In this document: positions 1 through 8,147 of the stretch, piece by piece
Numbering within the stretch: position 1 is the first letter of the stretch
Layout of the letters: each line of letters starts with the position of its first letter
Translations under genes and position numbers: made by a program
Assembly (NCBI RefSeq): GCF_029193815.1
Contig: NZ_JARFVC010000008.1
Span: 1 to 64,000 of the forward strand
Length of the DNA stretch: 64,000 bases
Direction of reading: 5' to 3'
Source: Cytobacillus sp. S13-E01
GTDB taxonomy: Bacteria; Bacillota; Bacilli; Bacillales; Bacillaceae_L
Notes under the pieces: model-generated
Database searches by the model: none
What the model was told of the DNA's origin: nothing
Seen by the model: the letters and a program-made list of their open reading frames with translations, nothing else

Positions 1-333
1 CAGCATTTGGTCATTAAAAAATGTTATGGAAAAAGCGCAAATGCCGTTTACAATCAAATTTACATAGCTATGATCACCTTTTGTCTAACTTTATTGATGA
101 AGAAAAAAGTAAGTTATCAAGGAACCCTCCTTGATATGCTTGAGTTTTTAGGTGAATATTGGTCGAAATGCTTCTTCAATTTTGTAAAAGCACTTTTTGA
201 AAGGCCTGATCGATCATCAGATGGTCGAAGGCGACTAAACCATGAACAGGTTTTCACTGAAACCCTAGCACAGTTTGAAAAAGGAGATGTTCAGCATTTA
301 GATGAATTAACATATGACCCTGTTTATTTGTAA
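1..333 (+). CDS. IS4-family transposase, C-terminal part (cut by window edge)
   Basis: The reading frame is open from base 1 and ends at 333. The visible 110 residues match the end of IS4-type DDE transposases: the QHLVIKKCYGKS...NAVYNQI segment is the usual surrounding of the last catalytic region, just after the E of the Y-(2)-R-(3)-E-(6)-K signature, which would lie off the left edge. The tail (RSSDGRRRLN, LDELTYDPVY) is also typical. The protein would cut and join insertion sequence ends. Whether the element is intact cannot be judged because the 5' part is missing, and I could not define its right terminal inverted repeat in 334-520. Confidence 0.7.
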   Translation, partial: QHLVIKKCYGKSANAVYNQIYIAMITFCLTLLMKKKVSYQGTLLDMLEFLGEYWSKCFFNFVKALFERPDRSSDGRRRLNHEQVFTETLAQFEKGDVQHLDELTYDPVYL

Positions 334-524
334 AATTATGGATAAGGACTACCTTCAAATAGGACCCCTTACCCTTTTTTCTCAATTAACCTAAAGATAA
401 AAATACAGAATATTCTGTTATGTCATATTTTGGAATGATATTCAAAAATATACCTTTTTTACACTCTTGACTTTTTCATAATTTTTTTATGCAACGCTAG
501 TGTAAATTCCTTAACAATTAAAAA

Positions 525-551
525 GGAGAACCAAGTAGAAATCAGTTCTCC
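525..551 (-). terminator. Rho-independent terminator after the lipoprotein gene
   Basis: Read leftward, a 7-bp stem (GGAGAAC/GTTCTCC) with a 13-nt loop is followed by TTTTTAATT, 20 bases after the stop codon at 571. Confidence 0.7.
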
Positions 552-570
552 GTCAGTTTACATTCATTTT

Positions 571-921
571 TTACTCTTCGTCTTTGTTTTCGTCACCTGT
601 TACATCACCAGTTCCAGCGTCGCCACCAGTTCCTGTTCCAGCACCATTACCTGCGTCTCCGCCTGTTCCTGTATCATTATTCCCAGTTCCAGTGTCAGTA
701 CCGTTTTCTGTCACATCTCCAGGTGTACCTTCTTCACCTGTTCCTATGTCTCCTGTTCCACCGTTACCACCGTTACCGGTTGTATCACCCATTTCGTCCT
801 CAACATCATTTTCCAGTTGAGTATCATCTGGTGGCGGATCTTGATCGTCAGCTGCACAACCAGTAATTAACATTGCCGCAAGAAGAGGTCCTGCAAACGT
901 TGCATACCATTTTTTACTCAT
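571..921 (-). CDS. Low-complexity Gly/Thr/Asp-rich lipoprotein
   Basis: 116 residues from an ATG at 921, chosen because AAAGGAGAG lies seven bases upstream; a longer frame to 1017 lacks a ribosome binding site. The N-terminus (MSKKWYATFAGPLLAAMLITGC) is a lipoprotein signal ending in the lipobox ITGC, so the protein should be lipidated on Cys and held on the outer face of the membrane. All the rest is a flexible acidic tail of Gly, Thr, Asp, Asn and Glu (runs such as TGTGNNDTGTGGDAG), with no folded domain. It may be a spacer or surface filler; no function can be assigned. The gene is monocistronic, with its own terminator. Confidence 0.6.
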   Translation of the reverse strand: MSKKWYATFAGPLLAAMLITGCAADDQDPPPDDTQLENDVEDEMGDTTGNGGNGGTGDIGTGEEGTPGDVTENGTDTGTGNNDTGTGGDAGNGAGTGTGGDAGTGDVTGDENKDEE

Positions 922-1033
922 ATAAACTCTCCTTTCAAAGGTTAGTAAGTATAGTTGACCTGTAAAATTAAATTTCGGTCTGTGACTATCTTTCCCCAAA
1001 AACCATTTTACTTGCATAGAAAAGTAAATTTAT

Positions 1034-1170
1034 TAAGAAAAGCGCAGGGCGCCCGCCTATCGGCGACAAGCATAAGACAAGCCGGCTTGTTCTTTACCTT
1101 CCAGACGGCTTGGCTTATGAACTCAAGCCGATGGCGCCTGGAGCTGGACGTAGATAGACAAAGACTCGAA
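1034..1170. repeat. Dispersed palindromic repeat, copy 1
   Basis: Starts AGAAAAGCGCAGGGCGCCCG and ends with GATGGCGCCTGGAGCTGGAC. The arms are complementary (AGGGCGCC with GGCGCCT, and CATAAGAC with the later GGCTTATG), so the element can form one long imperfect hairpin. The same family recurs at eight other places in the window. Confidence 0.75.
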
Positions 1171-1210
1171 GTTATACACAACCTTACAATTTTGTAATTT
1201 CCTAAACAGT

Positions 1211-1244
1211 AAAAAATAGCCGACCTTGGGTAAGGCCGACTATC
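1211..1244 (-). terminator. fabZ terminator
   Basis: Perfect 12-bp stem ATAGTCGGCCTT/AAGGTCGGCTAT (one G-U) with loop ACCC, followed on the minus strand by TTTTTT. It lies about 40 bases past the fabZ stop. Confidence 0.85.
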
Positions 1245-1281
1245 TTCATTATTTTATTTTTACTGCATAGATCACACTAAA

Positions 1282-1713
1282 CTATTGTTTATCACCTAGT
1301 GCAAACATAATTTCTGTCTCACATACAATTTCGCCGTCAACTGTTGCAACAGCTTTTCCTTTTCCAAGTGAACCACGTAAACGAACGATTTCAACCTCTA
1401 AACGGAGTTGATCACCTGGTCTTACTTGCTTTTTAAAACGGCAGTTATCAATCCCAGCGAAAAATGCTAACCGACCACGGTTTTCTTCTTGTTTTAGGAT
1501 CGCAACTGCTCCTACCTGTGCAAGCGCCTCAACAATGAGTACACCTGGCATTACAGGATAGTCTGGAAAATGTCCATTAAAGTATTCTTCATTGCTACTT
1601 ACGTTTTTAAGACCAACGGCCCGCTTTCCTTCTTCAATTTCTAGAATTCGATCAACAAGTAAAAACGGATAACGGTGTGGAATAATCTCTTTAATTTGAG
1701 TTGCATCTAACAT
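1282..1713 (-). CDS. fabZ: 3-hydroxyacyl-ACP dehydratase FabZ
   Basis: 143 residues, full family length. FabZ removes water from (3R)-hydroxyacyl-ACP in each round of type II fatty acid elongation, in the cytoplasm. The catalytic signature [12 protein letters not shown] is present, with His48 as the active-site histidine and Glu62 as the partner carboxylate. The start is an ATG preceded by AAAGGAGGAAAATACAT. In Bacillus subtilis the orthologue (ywpB) also sits next to the flhO/flhP genes, so the position is ancestral. It is followed by its own strong terminator. Confidence 0.95.
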   Translation of the reverse strand: MLDATQIKEIIPHRYPFLLVDRILEIEEGKRAVGLKNVSSNEEYFNGHFPDYPVMPGVLIVEALAQVGAVAILKQEENRGRLAFFAGIDNCRFKKQVRPGDQLRLEVEIVRLRGSLGKGKAVATVDGEIVCETEIMFALGDKQ

Positions 1714-1783
1714 ATGTATTTTCCTCCTTTATGGATGTACTATTATTATAAAGCATTCTGTCCATCTTTTGGAGTCTTACAAT

Positions 1784-1844
1784 AAAGCAAAGTGCAGGGC
1801 GCACGGAGCTAGACACTAAAACTAGGTACAAACTTTTATGTTTT
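1784..1844. repeat. Dispersed palindromic repeat, copy 2 (short form)
   Basis: AAAGTGCAGGGCGCACGGAG followed by GCTAGACACTAAAACTAGGT. It has the left edge and the right end but lacks the central stem of the long copies. Confidence 0.7.
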
Positions 1845-1870
1845 CACATCTAATTTCTGATAGTACACGA

Positions 1871-1900
1871 AGGGTGTCAACCTCCCTGGCTGACACCCTT
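1871..1900 (-). terminator. Stem-loop after the EpuA-like gene
   Basis: AGGGTGTCA and TGACACCCT pair over 9 bp, ten bases after the stop at 1910. The following T-run is weak, so it may stabilise mRNA as much as terminate. Confidence 0.55.
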
Positions 1901-1909
1901 ACCAAACGT

Positions 1910-2206
1910 TTATTTTACATTGTCTTTTTCAACAAGGTCAATTATATGAACCCAGGTTGATTTTTTAAAAGCGTCTGAAACTTTACCATCCCCGATGACC
2001 CCGTAGCCAACAACAACACCACTTATCGCACTAAGTGCTAGAAGAATCGCTATAAGAACTAGACGAAGCCATATAGGTATAAGGCGAATACGGATCTTAT
2101 TTCTCCGCTTTTGCTGCTTATTATTTAGTTTCGTTTCTTCTTCTGTACGAGCTTTACGTAAACTAGTACGCGACTTTTCTTGTGTATTGTTAAGATCGGT
2201 AGCCAC
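1910..2206 (-). CDS. EpuA-like small membrane protein (annotated elsewhere as 'RNA polymerase subunit beta')
   Basis: 98 residues from a GTG start with AAGGGG upstream. A basic, Lys/Arg/Gln-rich N-terminal half (1-40) precedes one membrane segment (about 45-68) in the motif IPIWLRLVLIAILL...GVVVGYGVIGDG, which is the hallmark of the EpuA family (often mislabelled DNA-directed RNA polymerase subunit beta). A short C-terminal tail would lie outside. The precise role is not established. It begins 14 bases after flhP and may be co-transcribed with it. Confidence 0.7.
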   Translation of the reverse strand: MATDLNNTQEKSRTSLRKARTEEETKLNNKQQKRRNKIRIRLIPIWLRLVLIAILLALSAISGVVVGYGVIGDGKVSDAFKKSTWVHIIDLVEKDNVK

Positions 2207-2220
2207 TTAAAATTCCCCTT

Positions 2221-3072
2221 TTATCTTATTCCATTAACAAGACCCATCATTTGGTCAGCAATGGAAATCGATTTCGCATTAAATTGATAAGATCGTTGTG
2301 TTACCAACAGTTCTGACATTTCCGTTGTTAAATCAACATTTGATTGTTCGAGAGCACCTTGCAAAATACCAATTTGTTCACGGATGTCGCCTTCTAATAA
2401 AGTTAATACATCTTCTACACCAATATTTAGATCAGCAAGATTGGGTAACGCAAATAAATTATTTCCTTTAGCTTCTAACAGCTGCGGACGGTGCAACAAG
2501 ACGACAGATAGTTCGAATACCTCAGATGGATCAGCTTGATTAGTTGGTTTTACTATGATTGTTCCAGTTGATGATATCGTTAGATCAGAAAAATCATCTT
2601 CAAAAGCAATTGGAGCTCCGTCTTGATCAAGAACTGGGAAGCCTTCACTTGTAACAAGCATTACAAGACCCGAACCATCCCCTACTGGAGATAAATACAA
2701 AGATCCATCCCTTGTATATCTTGTAACTTGTTCACCATTTTCCTCAACTTGAACTTGAAGAAATTGTCCTTCTTTTGTTAATGCTAAATCAAGTTGGCGC
2801 TCTGTCGTGGTAATGGTCCCTTGTGTGAATACAGCATTGGTAGACCCAAGCTTTGCTCCCACTCCTTGTCTAATCCCATTCGGAGTTAGGCGGCCAACAT
2901 CATTCCCATCAACAGGCTGATTATTAAACTGTTGGAATAAAAGCTCACTGAAATTGACTTCACGTCTTTTATAACCGGTTGTACTAACATTGGACATATT
3001 CTGACCAATTATATCCAGTTGCTTTTGAAGCTGACTCATCGTATTCGTTGCTGTAATCATTGAGCGATTCAT
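2221..3072 (-). CDS. flhP: Flagellar rod protein FlhP (FlgG/FlgF type)
   Basis: 283 residues. The N-terminus (MNRSMITATNTMSQLQKQLDIIGQNMSNVSTTGYKR) is the flagellar basal-body rod motif, with the ANT/N-x-STTGYK type turn, and the C-terminus (SNVDLTTEMSELLVTQRSYQFNAKSI) is the matching second rod motif; both pack as coiled coils in the axial structure. FlhP is exported by the flagellar type III apparatus and forms part of the distal rod with FlhO. As in Bacillus subtilis it is encoded next to flhO and mbl, away from the main fla/che operon. Here a 291-base repeat-like stretch separates it from flhO. Confidence 0.92.
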   Translation of the reverse strand: MNRSMITATNTMSQLQKQLDIIGQNMSNVSTTGYKRREVNFSELLFQQFNNQPVDGNDVGRLTPNGIRQGVGAKLGSTNAVFTQGTITTTERQLDLALTKEGQFLQVQVEENGEQVTRYTRDGSLYLSPVGDGSGLVMLVTSEGFPVLDQDGAPIAFEDDFSDLTISSTGTIIVKPTNQADPSEVFELSVVLLHRPQLLEAKGNNLFALPNLADLNIGVEDVLTLLEGDIREQIGILQGALEQSNVDLTTEMSELLVTQRSYQFNAKSISIADQMMGLVNGIR

Positions 3073-3363
3073 CTGAATTCCTCCTGAATGAAACGATAGA
3101 AGCCTCTGTTGTCACCAACCTTTTTAAAGGCAACAACAGTAAGCAGTATAATTTATCCTACGCTTAACGGGCAGTAAGACCCACACTTCAAAACTTAGAG
3201 AACTCATGGATTAGGTGTGGGATCAACTGTCCCTAAGGTCTGACGAAGCATAGGGTGTGCAAGTAAGGCGTTGCGGGATAGGACGTGCGCGCTCCCCTAG
3301 CGTTATAAGTTCAACTATCAATCAGTGTGGATGAAGAAAACCCCCACTGATTAAAGTTTCACT
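3073..3363. repeat. Structured intergenic element between flhO and flhP
   Basis: This stretch has no gene. It has several inverted repeats, including AATCAGTGTGG/CCCCCACTGATT (about 3320-3351) and CCCACAC (3170) with GTGTGGG (3216). It contains ACGGGCAGTAAG near 3160, also seen in the element inside the atp operon (ACGGGCAGTAAT at 55984). The look is that of a degraded IS200/IS605 end or a REP-like mobile element; I could not identify it with certainty. Confidence 0.5.
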
Positions 3364-4182
3364 TTATCGTAACCGACCTATTTCATTTACAGCCTTTTCC
3401 ATACTTTTGTCATAGGCCTGTAGTATTTTCTGATTTGCTTCGAAAGCTCGGTATGCCGTCATTAGTTCTGTCATTGTTTGAGACACATCTACATTTGAAC
3501 GCTCAATAAAGCCTTGTGAAAGTGAAAAACCAATTTCTGGATTATTTAATGCACTTTGTAATGGATCACCTTCAAGACTATATAATCCATTACCTTCTTT
3601 GATGAGGTCACTAGCATTTTCAGCGAATGCAATATTAATCCGCCCAGTTTCTTGGTTACCATCTATAATCGTACCGTTTGATGAAATAGTAAAGTCAGTA
3701 TTCTGTAGTTGAATAGGATTTCCTAGTTCATCTAGGACAAAATAGCCTTCATTTGTCGTTAAAAATCCAGACGCATCCTGTGTGAAGTTTCCGTTCCGAG
3801 TATATCGTACGTCTCCAGTTTCATTTTGAACTGTAAAAAATAACGCACCATTCTCCGGGAGATTGCTGTCAACTAAAGCTATGTCCGTTTTACGACCTGT
3901 TTCACGAATATCGCCTTGTCTAAACAAGGGGATAGCTTCTTGCATATACACTCCTGTATTAAGACTACCAATCGGAGTTGACCTCGAAAACTGCTTACTG
4001 GTACCAGTTGGCGTTTGAACTGATTCTAATCGCTGTAAGAGCAGTTCTGGAAATGCACGAAGTGATGCTTGATCTGCTTTAAAGCCTGGTGTATTTGCAT
4101 TCGCCATATTGTTTGTTAACATTTCAGTACGGCGTTGTTGTGTTAACATGCCAGACGCAGCACTATACAAGCCTCTTAACAT
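3364..4182 (-). CDS. flhO: Flagellar rod protein FlhO (FlgF/FlgG type)
   Basis: 272 residues from the ATG at 4182, which has GAGGTGAAGG just upstream; an in-frame extension to 4224 lacks a site. The N-terminal rod motif is MLRGLYSAASGMLTQQRR...NNMANANTPGFKAD, and the C-terminal one is SNVDVSQTMTELMTAYRAFEANQKIL. The length matches the Bacillus subtilis protein (about 270). It is an axial component of the flagellar rod. It is the promoter-proximal gene of the flhO-flhP pair and lies just after mbl on the same strand. Confidence 0.92.
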   Translation of the reverse strand: MLRGLYSAASGMLTQQRRTEMLTNNMANANTPGFKADQASLRAFPELLLQRLESVQTPTGTSKQFSRSTPIGSLNTGVYMQEAIPLFRQGDIRETGRKTDIALVDSNLPENGALFFTVQNETGDVRYTRNGNFTQDASGFLTTNEGYFVLDELGNPIQLQNTDFTISSNGTIIDGNQETGRINIAFAENASDLIKEGNGLYSLEGDPLQSALNNPEIGFSLSQGFIERSNVDVSQTMTELMTAYRAFEANQKILQAYDKSMEKAVNEIGRLR

Positions 4183-4304
4183 TAGACCTTCACCTCTATT
4201 TTCGACTAGCCATTCTTTCATCATCTTCTTCTAATTATAAAAGAATAATTAGCATTCATCACGAACCAAATATTTCCTATCGTTAATGCTTGTCCAATAT
4301 GACA

Positions 4305-5306
4305 TTAAATAAATTTTGATTTAGGAAGCCTGTCCAAGTTTTCAAGCATAATGCCTGTTCCAATCGCAACACATTCCATTGGATTTTCCGCAATCAAAAC
4401 TGGTACTTTTAATTGGTCAGCCAGTAACTGATCAATTCCATGGAGTAGTGCTCCACCACCAGTTAGTATTACACCACGGTCAATAATATCGGCAGAAAGC
4501 TCAGGCGGTGTTCTTTCTAACACACTTTTTGAAGCTTGGACAATCATTGAAACTGGTTCATGCAACGCTTTTTCAATTTCATGAGATCTAACCGTAATTG
4601 TCCGTGGTAACCCAGTGACCATATCACGTCCACGAATATCAATTTCTTCTTGACGTGCACCTGGGAATACAGTTGCAACTTTTATTTTTATGTCTTCTGA
4701 CGTTCTCTCACCGATTAGAAGCTTGTATTCACGCTTTATGTAGCTTAGAATTTCTTGATCGAACTTGTCCCCAGCCATTTTAATGGAAGAGGCGGTGACA
4801 ATATCGCCCATTGATAACACGGCAACATCAGTAGTTCCACCGCCTATATCCACAACCATATTTCCGCTAGGTTGGAAAATATCCATTCCAGCTCCAATTG
4901 CTGCTACTTTTGGTTCTTCCTCAAGATAAATCTTTTTGCCGCCACTTTTTTCAGCTGCTTCTCTAATCGCCTTTTGCTCAACTGATGTAATATTTGTTGG
5001 GCAGCAAATCAAGATGCGTGGTTTTGATAAGAATCCTTTTACGTTCAACTTGTTTATAAAATGCTTCAGCATTGCTTCTGTTACGTCAAAATCGGCAATT
5101 ACTCCATCTTTTAATGGTCGAATCGCAACTATATTCCCTGGTGTACGTCCAACCATTCTTCTTGCTTCTTCACCGACAGCTAGAACTCTTCCTGTATTTT
5201 TATCAAGCGCAACTACAGAGGGTTCATTTAATACTATCCCTTTTCCTTTAACATGGATTAGTACGTTTGCGGTACCAAGATCTATACCAATATCTCTTGC
5301 TAACAT
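4305..5306 (-). CDS. mbl: Actin-like morphogen Mbl
   Basis: 333 residues from the ATG at 5306, the same length as Bacillus subtilis Mbl; AAGGAGG lies upstream and the extension to 5369 is spurious. MreB-family actin fold with the phosphate-1 loop (DIGIDLGTANVLIH), connecting segment PTNITSVEQKAIREA, phosphate-2 loop (VVDIGGGTTDVAV) and adenosine loop (VILTGGGALLHGID). Mbl forms membrane-bound filaments that direct lateral wall synthesis. Its position behind spoIIID and before flhO is the ancestral Bacillus order, which distinguishes it from MreB and MreBH. Confidence 0.95.
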   Translation of the reverse strand: MLARDIGIDLGTANVLIHVKGKGIVLNEPSVVALDKNTGRVLAVGEEARRMVGRTPGNIVAIRPLKDGVIADFDVTEAMLKHFINKLNVKGFLSKPRILICCPTNITSVEQKAIREAAEKSGGKKIYLEEEPKVAAIGAGMDIFQPSGNMVVDIGGGTTDVAVLSMGDIVTASSIKMAGDKFDQEILSYIKREYKLLIGERTSEDIKIKVATVFPGARQEEIDIRGRDMVTGLPRTITVRSHEIEKALHEPVSMIVQASKSVLERTPPELSADIIDRGVILTGGGALLHGIDQLLADQLKVPVLIAENPMECVAIGTGIMLENLDRLPKSKFI

Positions 5307-5461
5307 TCGATAACTTTCCTCCTTGCAACTGATGGCTAAGTACATTTTCCTAATAATATATTGTATCATATTTTTAAATATAAAGTATGAAATTGTAAAA
5401 AAAGATACAAAATGTTGTAAGATTTTGTCGATATTGCAAGAATTAAGTTGAATGCGTAAGG

Positions 5462-5737
5462 TTATTTTACTGGTTCTTCTTGTAGTTCCTCATCTTTCCT
5501 ATATTTTAATTTTGTAGCCTCTCCACCACGCAAATGTCTTATTGATTTATGATAATCAAGAATTTCTTTAACTTCATTTGCTAACTCAGGATTGATATCT
5601 GGAAGCCTCTCTGTCAGATCTTTATGGACAGTACTTTTTGAAACGCCAAATTCTTTCGCAATCACGCGAACCGTTTTCTTAGTCTCTACAATATACTTTC
5701 CAATCTTGATAGTACGCTCTTTGATGTAATCGTGCAC
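5462..5737 (-). CDS. spoIIID: Sporulation transcription factor SpoIIID
   Basis: 91 residues from a GTG at 5737 with GGGAGG six bases upstream. The frame is open 18 codons further, but those residues do not belong to the family. Sequence from the start (VHDYIKERTIKIGKYIVETK) is almost identical to Bacillus subtilis SpoIIID. The helix-turn-helix spans about residues 23-42 (VRVIAKEFGVSKSTVHKDL), and the basic C-terminal helix (RHLRGGEATKLKYRK) also contacts DNA. It activates and represses many sigma-E genes in the mother cell. Confidence 0.97.
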   Translation of the reverse strand: MHDYIKERTIKIGKYIVETKKTVRVIAKEFGVSKSTVHKDLTERLPDINPELANEVKEILDYHKSIRHLRGGEATKLKYRKDEELQEEPVK

Positions 5738-6107
5738 ACTACTCGCCCTCCCTGAAATGGATGTGAGAAGTGTGAAATGAGTTCCGCACAAGGTTTCAAC
5801 GAAGAAGTACCTCTGTTTTTCTGACGTTGGCTATAAGCATTACTAAGACTTCGAAGGCGATTTACGAGTCCTCACCTCAAACACTCTCTTTTATAGGTTT
5901 GTAATCATTTTATTAGCTTGGTTGAGGGAATATGTCATAAATGTCAAGAGGGACAAGGGTTTTATCTAATTTTTTTGAAAACTTACTTCTTTTCATGATC
6001 AAAAAGTTCTATTTGTATGCGTTTTAACAACAAATACAGGGATTGGAAAAATTTTATATTTTTTTTGTAACTCATCCGCTATCTTTACGTCTAACAATAT
6101 GAATGTA
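5738..6107. other. Intergenic stretch upstream of spoIIID
   Basis: No gene supported. Should contain the sigma-E promoter of spoIIID on the minus strand, but I could not pick one confidently. A long minus-strand frame crossing 5999-6676 is an antisense shadow of the SLH gene. Confidence 0.4.
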
Positions 6108-6194
6108 TAGAAAAGCGAAGGCGCCCGCTTTTCGCTCACACGCATGAAATTTAATTTACGGCATGGACCTAGATACCAAACTTGGTGAAAACAT
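6108..6194. repeat. Dispersed palindromic repeat, copy 3 (degenerate)
   Basis: AGAAAAGCGAAGGCGCCCGC at the left and GGACCTAGATACCAAACTTG at the right, matching the family ends with several changes. It lies just upstream of the SLH gene. Confidence 0.55.
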
Positions 6195-6233
6195 ATATAC
6201 TTCATATTTATTTTTAAATGGAGGAAATAACTA

Positions 6234-7208
6234 ATGAAAAAACCATTAATAACAGGCTTACTTAGTCTAACGTTAGCTGCTTCTATCTTTAATCCAACAT
6301 ATGCAGCTGTTGATAGTAATTGTGGAGAAGGCGAAGTTACTTGCCTTGAAGTTATAAAAAAAGTTTTAACACTTAACGAAAAGTATGCTTTTTTACAAGA
6401 TAAAGAAATATTTAAAGGCAAAGCAGATGGGAAAGCACATTTAGATAAAAAAATGACAAGAGCAGAATTAGCGGTTGTCATTGATCGTATGTTGGAATTA
6501 GAAGTAAAGGGTAAGCATTCTTTTAAAGATTTAAAAAAGCACTGGGCAAAAGATGAAATAGAAGCTGTTGTAGATGCAGGATATATGGAAGGTAGCGAAG
6601 GAAAATTCCTTCCCAATAAACATGTAACACTAGAAGAGCTTGCTTCAGTTCTAGTTAAGGTTACGGAGCTTGACACTGGTGATTATGCTTCGATTTGGCT
6701 TCCTGGTTCTGACTGGGCACAAGGCTATCTAGCTGCTGCATTAACAGAAGAGTTACTTGGAAAAGCTGATGATTATACCGCTAAAGCAACACGTGGTGAT
6801 CTAGTGCAAAGTATTTATCAAACTTATCAAATGCTCTTTACAAATGGCGGAATTGTAGCAGGCACGTTAGAACCTTCACTTACTTACGTTGAAAATAAAA
6901 ATGGTTCATTTGATTTTACGTATAAAGTGAAAAATCAAACAGAAAAAGTGCAAACACTTGAATTTACAAGTGGGCAACGTTTTGACTACGATTTATATAA
7001 GGATGGAAAAGAAATTTACCAATATTCAATGGATAAAATGTTTATATTAGAATACGCTGAAATTGAATTAAAGCAAGGCGAAGAATTAACATTTAATGAT
7101 ACATTAAATGATTTAAAACCAGGAAATTATGAGATTGAGTTTTGGTTAGCTGATAAGGATAATGCTTGGCCGGATGCTAAAACTAAAATTTCTTTTAAAG
7201 TGAAATAG
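6234..7208 (+). CDS. Secreted SLH-domain protein with BsuPI-like C-terminal domain
   Basis: 324 residues, ATG start after ATGGAGGAAATAACTA. A signal peptide (MKKPLITGLLSLTLAASIF...TYA) with likely cleavage near residue 24 sends it out of the cell. Residues about 50-200 hold three S-layer homology repeats (cores MTRAELAVVIDRML, SFKDLKKHWAKDEIEAVVDAGYMEG, ATRGDLVQSIYQTY), which usually bind pyruvylated wall polymer. Residues about 217-320 fit the BsuPI family (FDYDLYKDGKEIYQYSMDKMF, PGNYEIEFWL), named after an intracellular proteinase inhibitor. This combination suggests a wall-anchored proteinase inhibitor or a beta-sandwich binding module. It is the only plus-strand gene among minus-strand neighbours and ends in a strong terminator. 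Confidence 0.8.
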   Translation: MKKPLITGLLSLTLAASIFNPTYAAVDSNCGEGEVTCLEVIKKVLTLNEKYAFLQDKEIFKGKADGKAHLDKKMTRAELAVVIDRMLELEVKGKHSFKDLKKHWAKDEIEAVVDAGYMEGSEGKFLPNKHVTLEELASVLVKVTELDTGDYASIWLPGSDWAQGYLAAALTEELLGKADDYTAKATRGDLVQSIYQTYQMLFTNGGIVAGTLEPSLTYVENKNGSFDFTYKVKNQTEKVQTLEFTSGQRFDYDLYKDGKEIYQYSMDKMFILEYAEIELKQGEELTFNDTLNDLKPGNYEIEFWLADKDNAWPDAKTKISFKVK

Positions 7209-7223
7209 TAGTAAATAAATAAC

Positions 7224-7256
7224 GGTTCACCTACTCCTAATAGGTGAACCAATTTT
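7224..7256 (+). terminator. Strong bidirectional terminator
   Basis: Perfect 10-bp stem GGTTCACCTA/TAGGTGAACC with a 7-nt loop, followed by AATTTTTATT. It ends the SLH gene and may also stop transcripts of the convergent exonuclease gene. Confidence 0.9.
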
Positions 7257-7294
7257 TATTAGAAAAACACTTTCCTTGACTGACTCTCCGTCGC

Positions 7295-7921
7295 CTAAAG
7301 CAGCTCTCCCCAGGTCTTATACCCTCTGTTTTTAAACTGCCATACTAACTCTACAAAAAGGTAAGCTGTTGTTAGCGCATCACCTAATGCGGTATGACGC
7401 TCATAAATTCTTGTTCCAAAGGCCATTGCGTATCTTTCTAAATCTCTCATATCAAATGAAGGTGCGATATATCCGATAAAATCTAGCGTATCAATGGTAG
7501 TAGGTTTTTTAAAAGATAGCTTCTCACGTTTTAATTCATTTTTTAGCACCAACAAATCAAATGCTAGATAGCGTCCTACTAAACATGTGCTTTCCTGTTT
7601 TTCAACAAATTGAAAAAAATCAGTGATGGCTTCAAAGGATTCAAGTGCATTCTCTACCATTGCATTGGAAATACCAGTTAACTCAATTATTTCCCGAGAA
7701 ATTTGTCGTTTTGGATTCACATATGTGTGGAATTTGTCGATTTCTCGTACCTCTAACCCATTAACCGTTACTGCCCCACTTTCAATCAATCGATCTGTTG
7801 TCGCCACATGAAACCCTGTCGTTTCTGTATCAAATACTTTAAAAGTTAGCTCTTCAAAAGGTGTAGATAAGGGTATGTCATCATTAAGATTGCAAGTTAT
7901 TGATTTTCTATTTAAGAACAA
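7295..7921 (-). CDS. DnaQ-like DEDDh 3'-5' exonuclease of the symporter locus
   Basis: 208 residues from a TTG start with GAGGAGG upstream. DEDDh exonuclease fold: Exo I is FDTETTG (Asp31, Glu33), Exo II is the Asp in YLAFDLLVL (Asp122), and Exo III is RHTALGDA (His176, Asp181). Proteins of this kind remove nucleotides from 3' ends, as in the epsilon subunit of DNA polymerase III, but this is a stand-alone form. Family members are repeatedly encoded beside VC_2705-type sodium symporters and a cNMP/CBS/DUF294 protein. Here that neighbour is decayed while the exonuclease keeps every catalytic residue. What it does for the symporter is not known. Confidence 0.85.
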   Translation of the reverse strand: MFLNRKSITCNLNDDIPLSTPFEELTFKVFDTETTGFHVATTDRLIESGAVTVNGLEVREIDKFHTYVNPKRQISREIIELTGISNAMVENALESFEAITDFFQFVEKQESTCLVGRYLAFDLLVLKNELKREKLSFKKPTTIDTLDFIGYIAPSFDMRDLERYAMAFGTRIYERHTALGDALTTAYLFVELVWQFKNRGYKTWGELL

Positions 7922-7936
7922 TCCCTTTTCCTCCTC

Positions 7937-8110
7937 TATAGAAAAGTGGAGCGTGCCTGTTTAGCGACGTATGGACTGGACTGATCCGCATGTGATAAAG
8001 GAAACACGAAGAGCGCATAGCGATTCGATGTTGACTTATCGTAAGGAGGAGAGGGAAGTCCACTAGTCGCTGGGCACGCGGAACTAGACACTAAAACTGT
8101 GTTCAAACAT
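7937..8110. repeat. Dispersed palindromic repeat, copy 4 (diverged)
   Basis: Begins TATAGAAAAGTGGAGCGTGC and ends GGGCACGCGGAACTAGACAC followed by TAAAACTGTGTTC. The right end is a clear family member; the centre differs from other copies. Confidence 0.55.
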
Positions 8111-8147
8111 TTTTAAAAATGTGAAAATACAAGACTTTGTAATCCCC

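Noticed and set aside
584-820. Pro/Val/Ser-rich plus-strand frame
   Set aside because: Shadow of the low-complexity lipoprotein gene.
5999-6676. 225-residue minus-strand frame
   Set aside because: Mostly antisense to the SLH gene, which has a signal peptide, good ribosome binding site and terminator.
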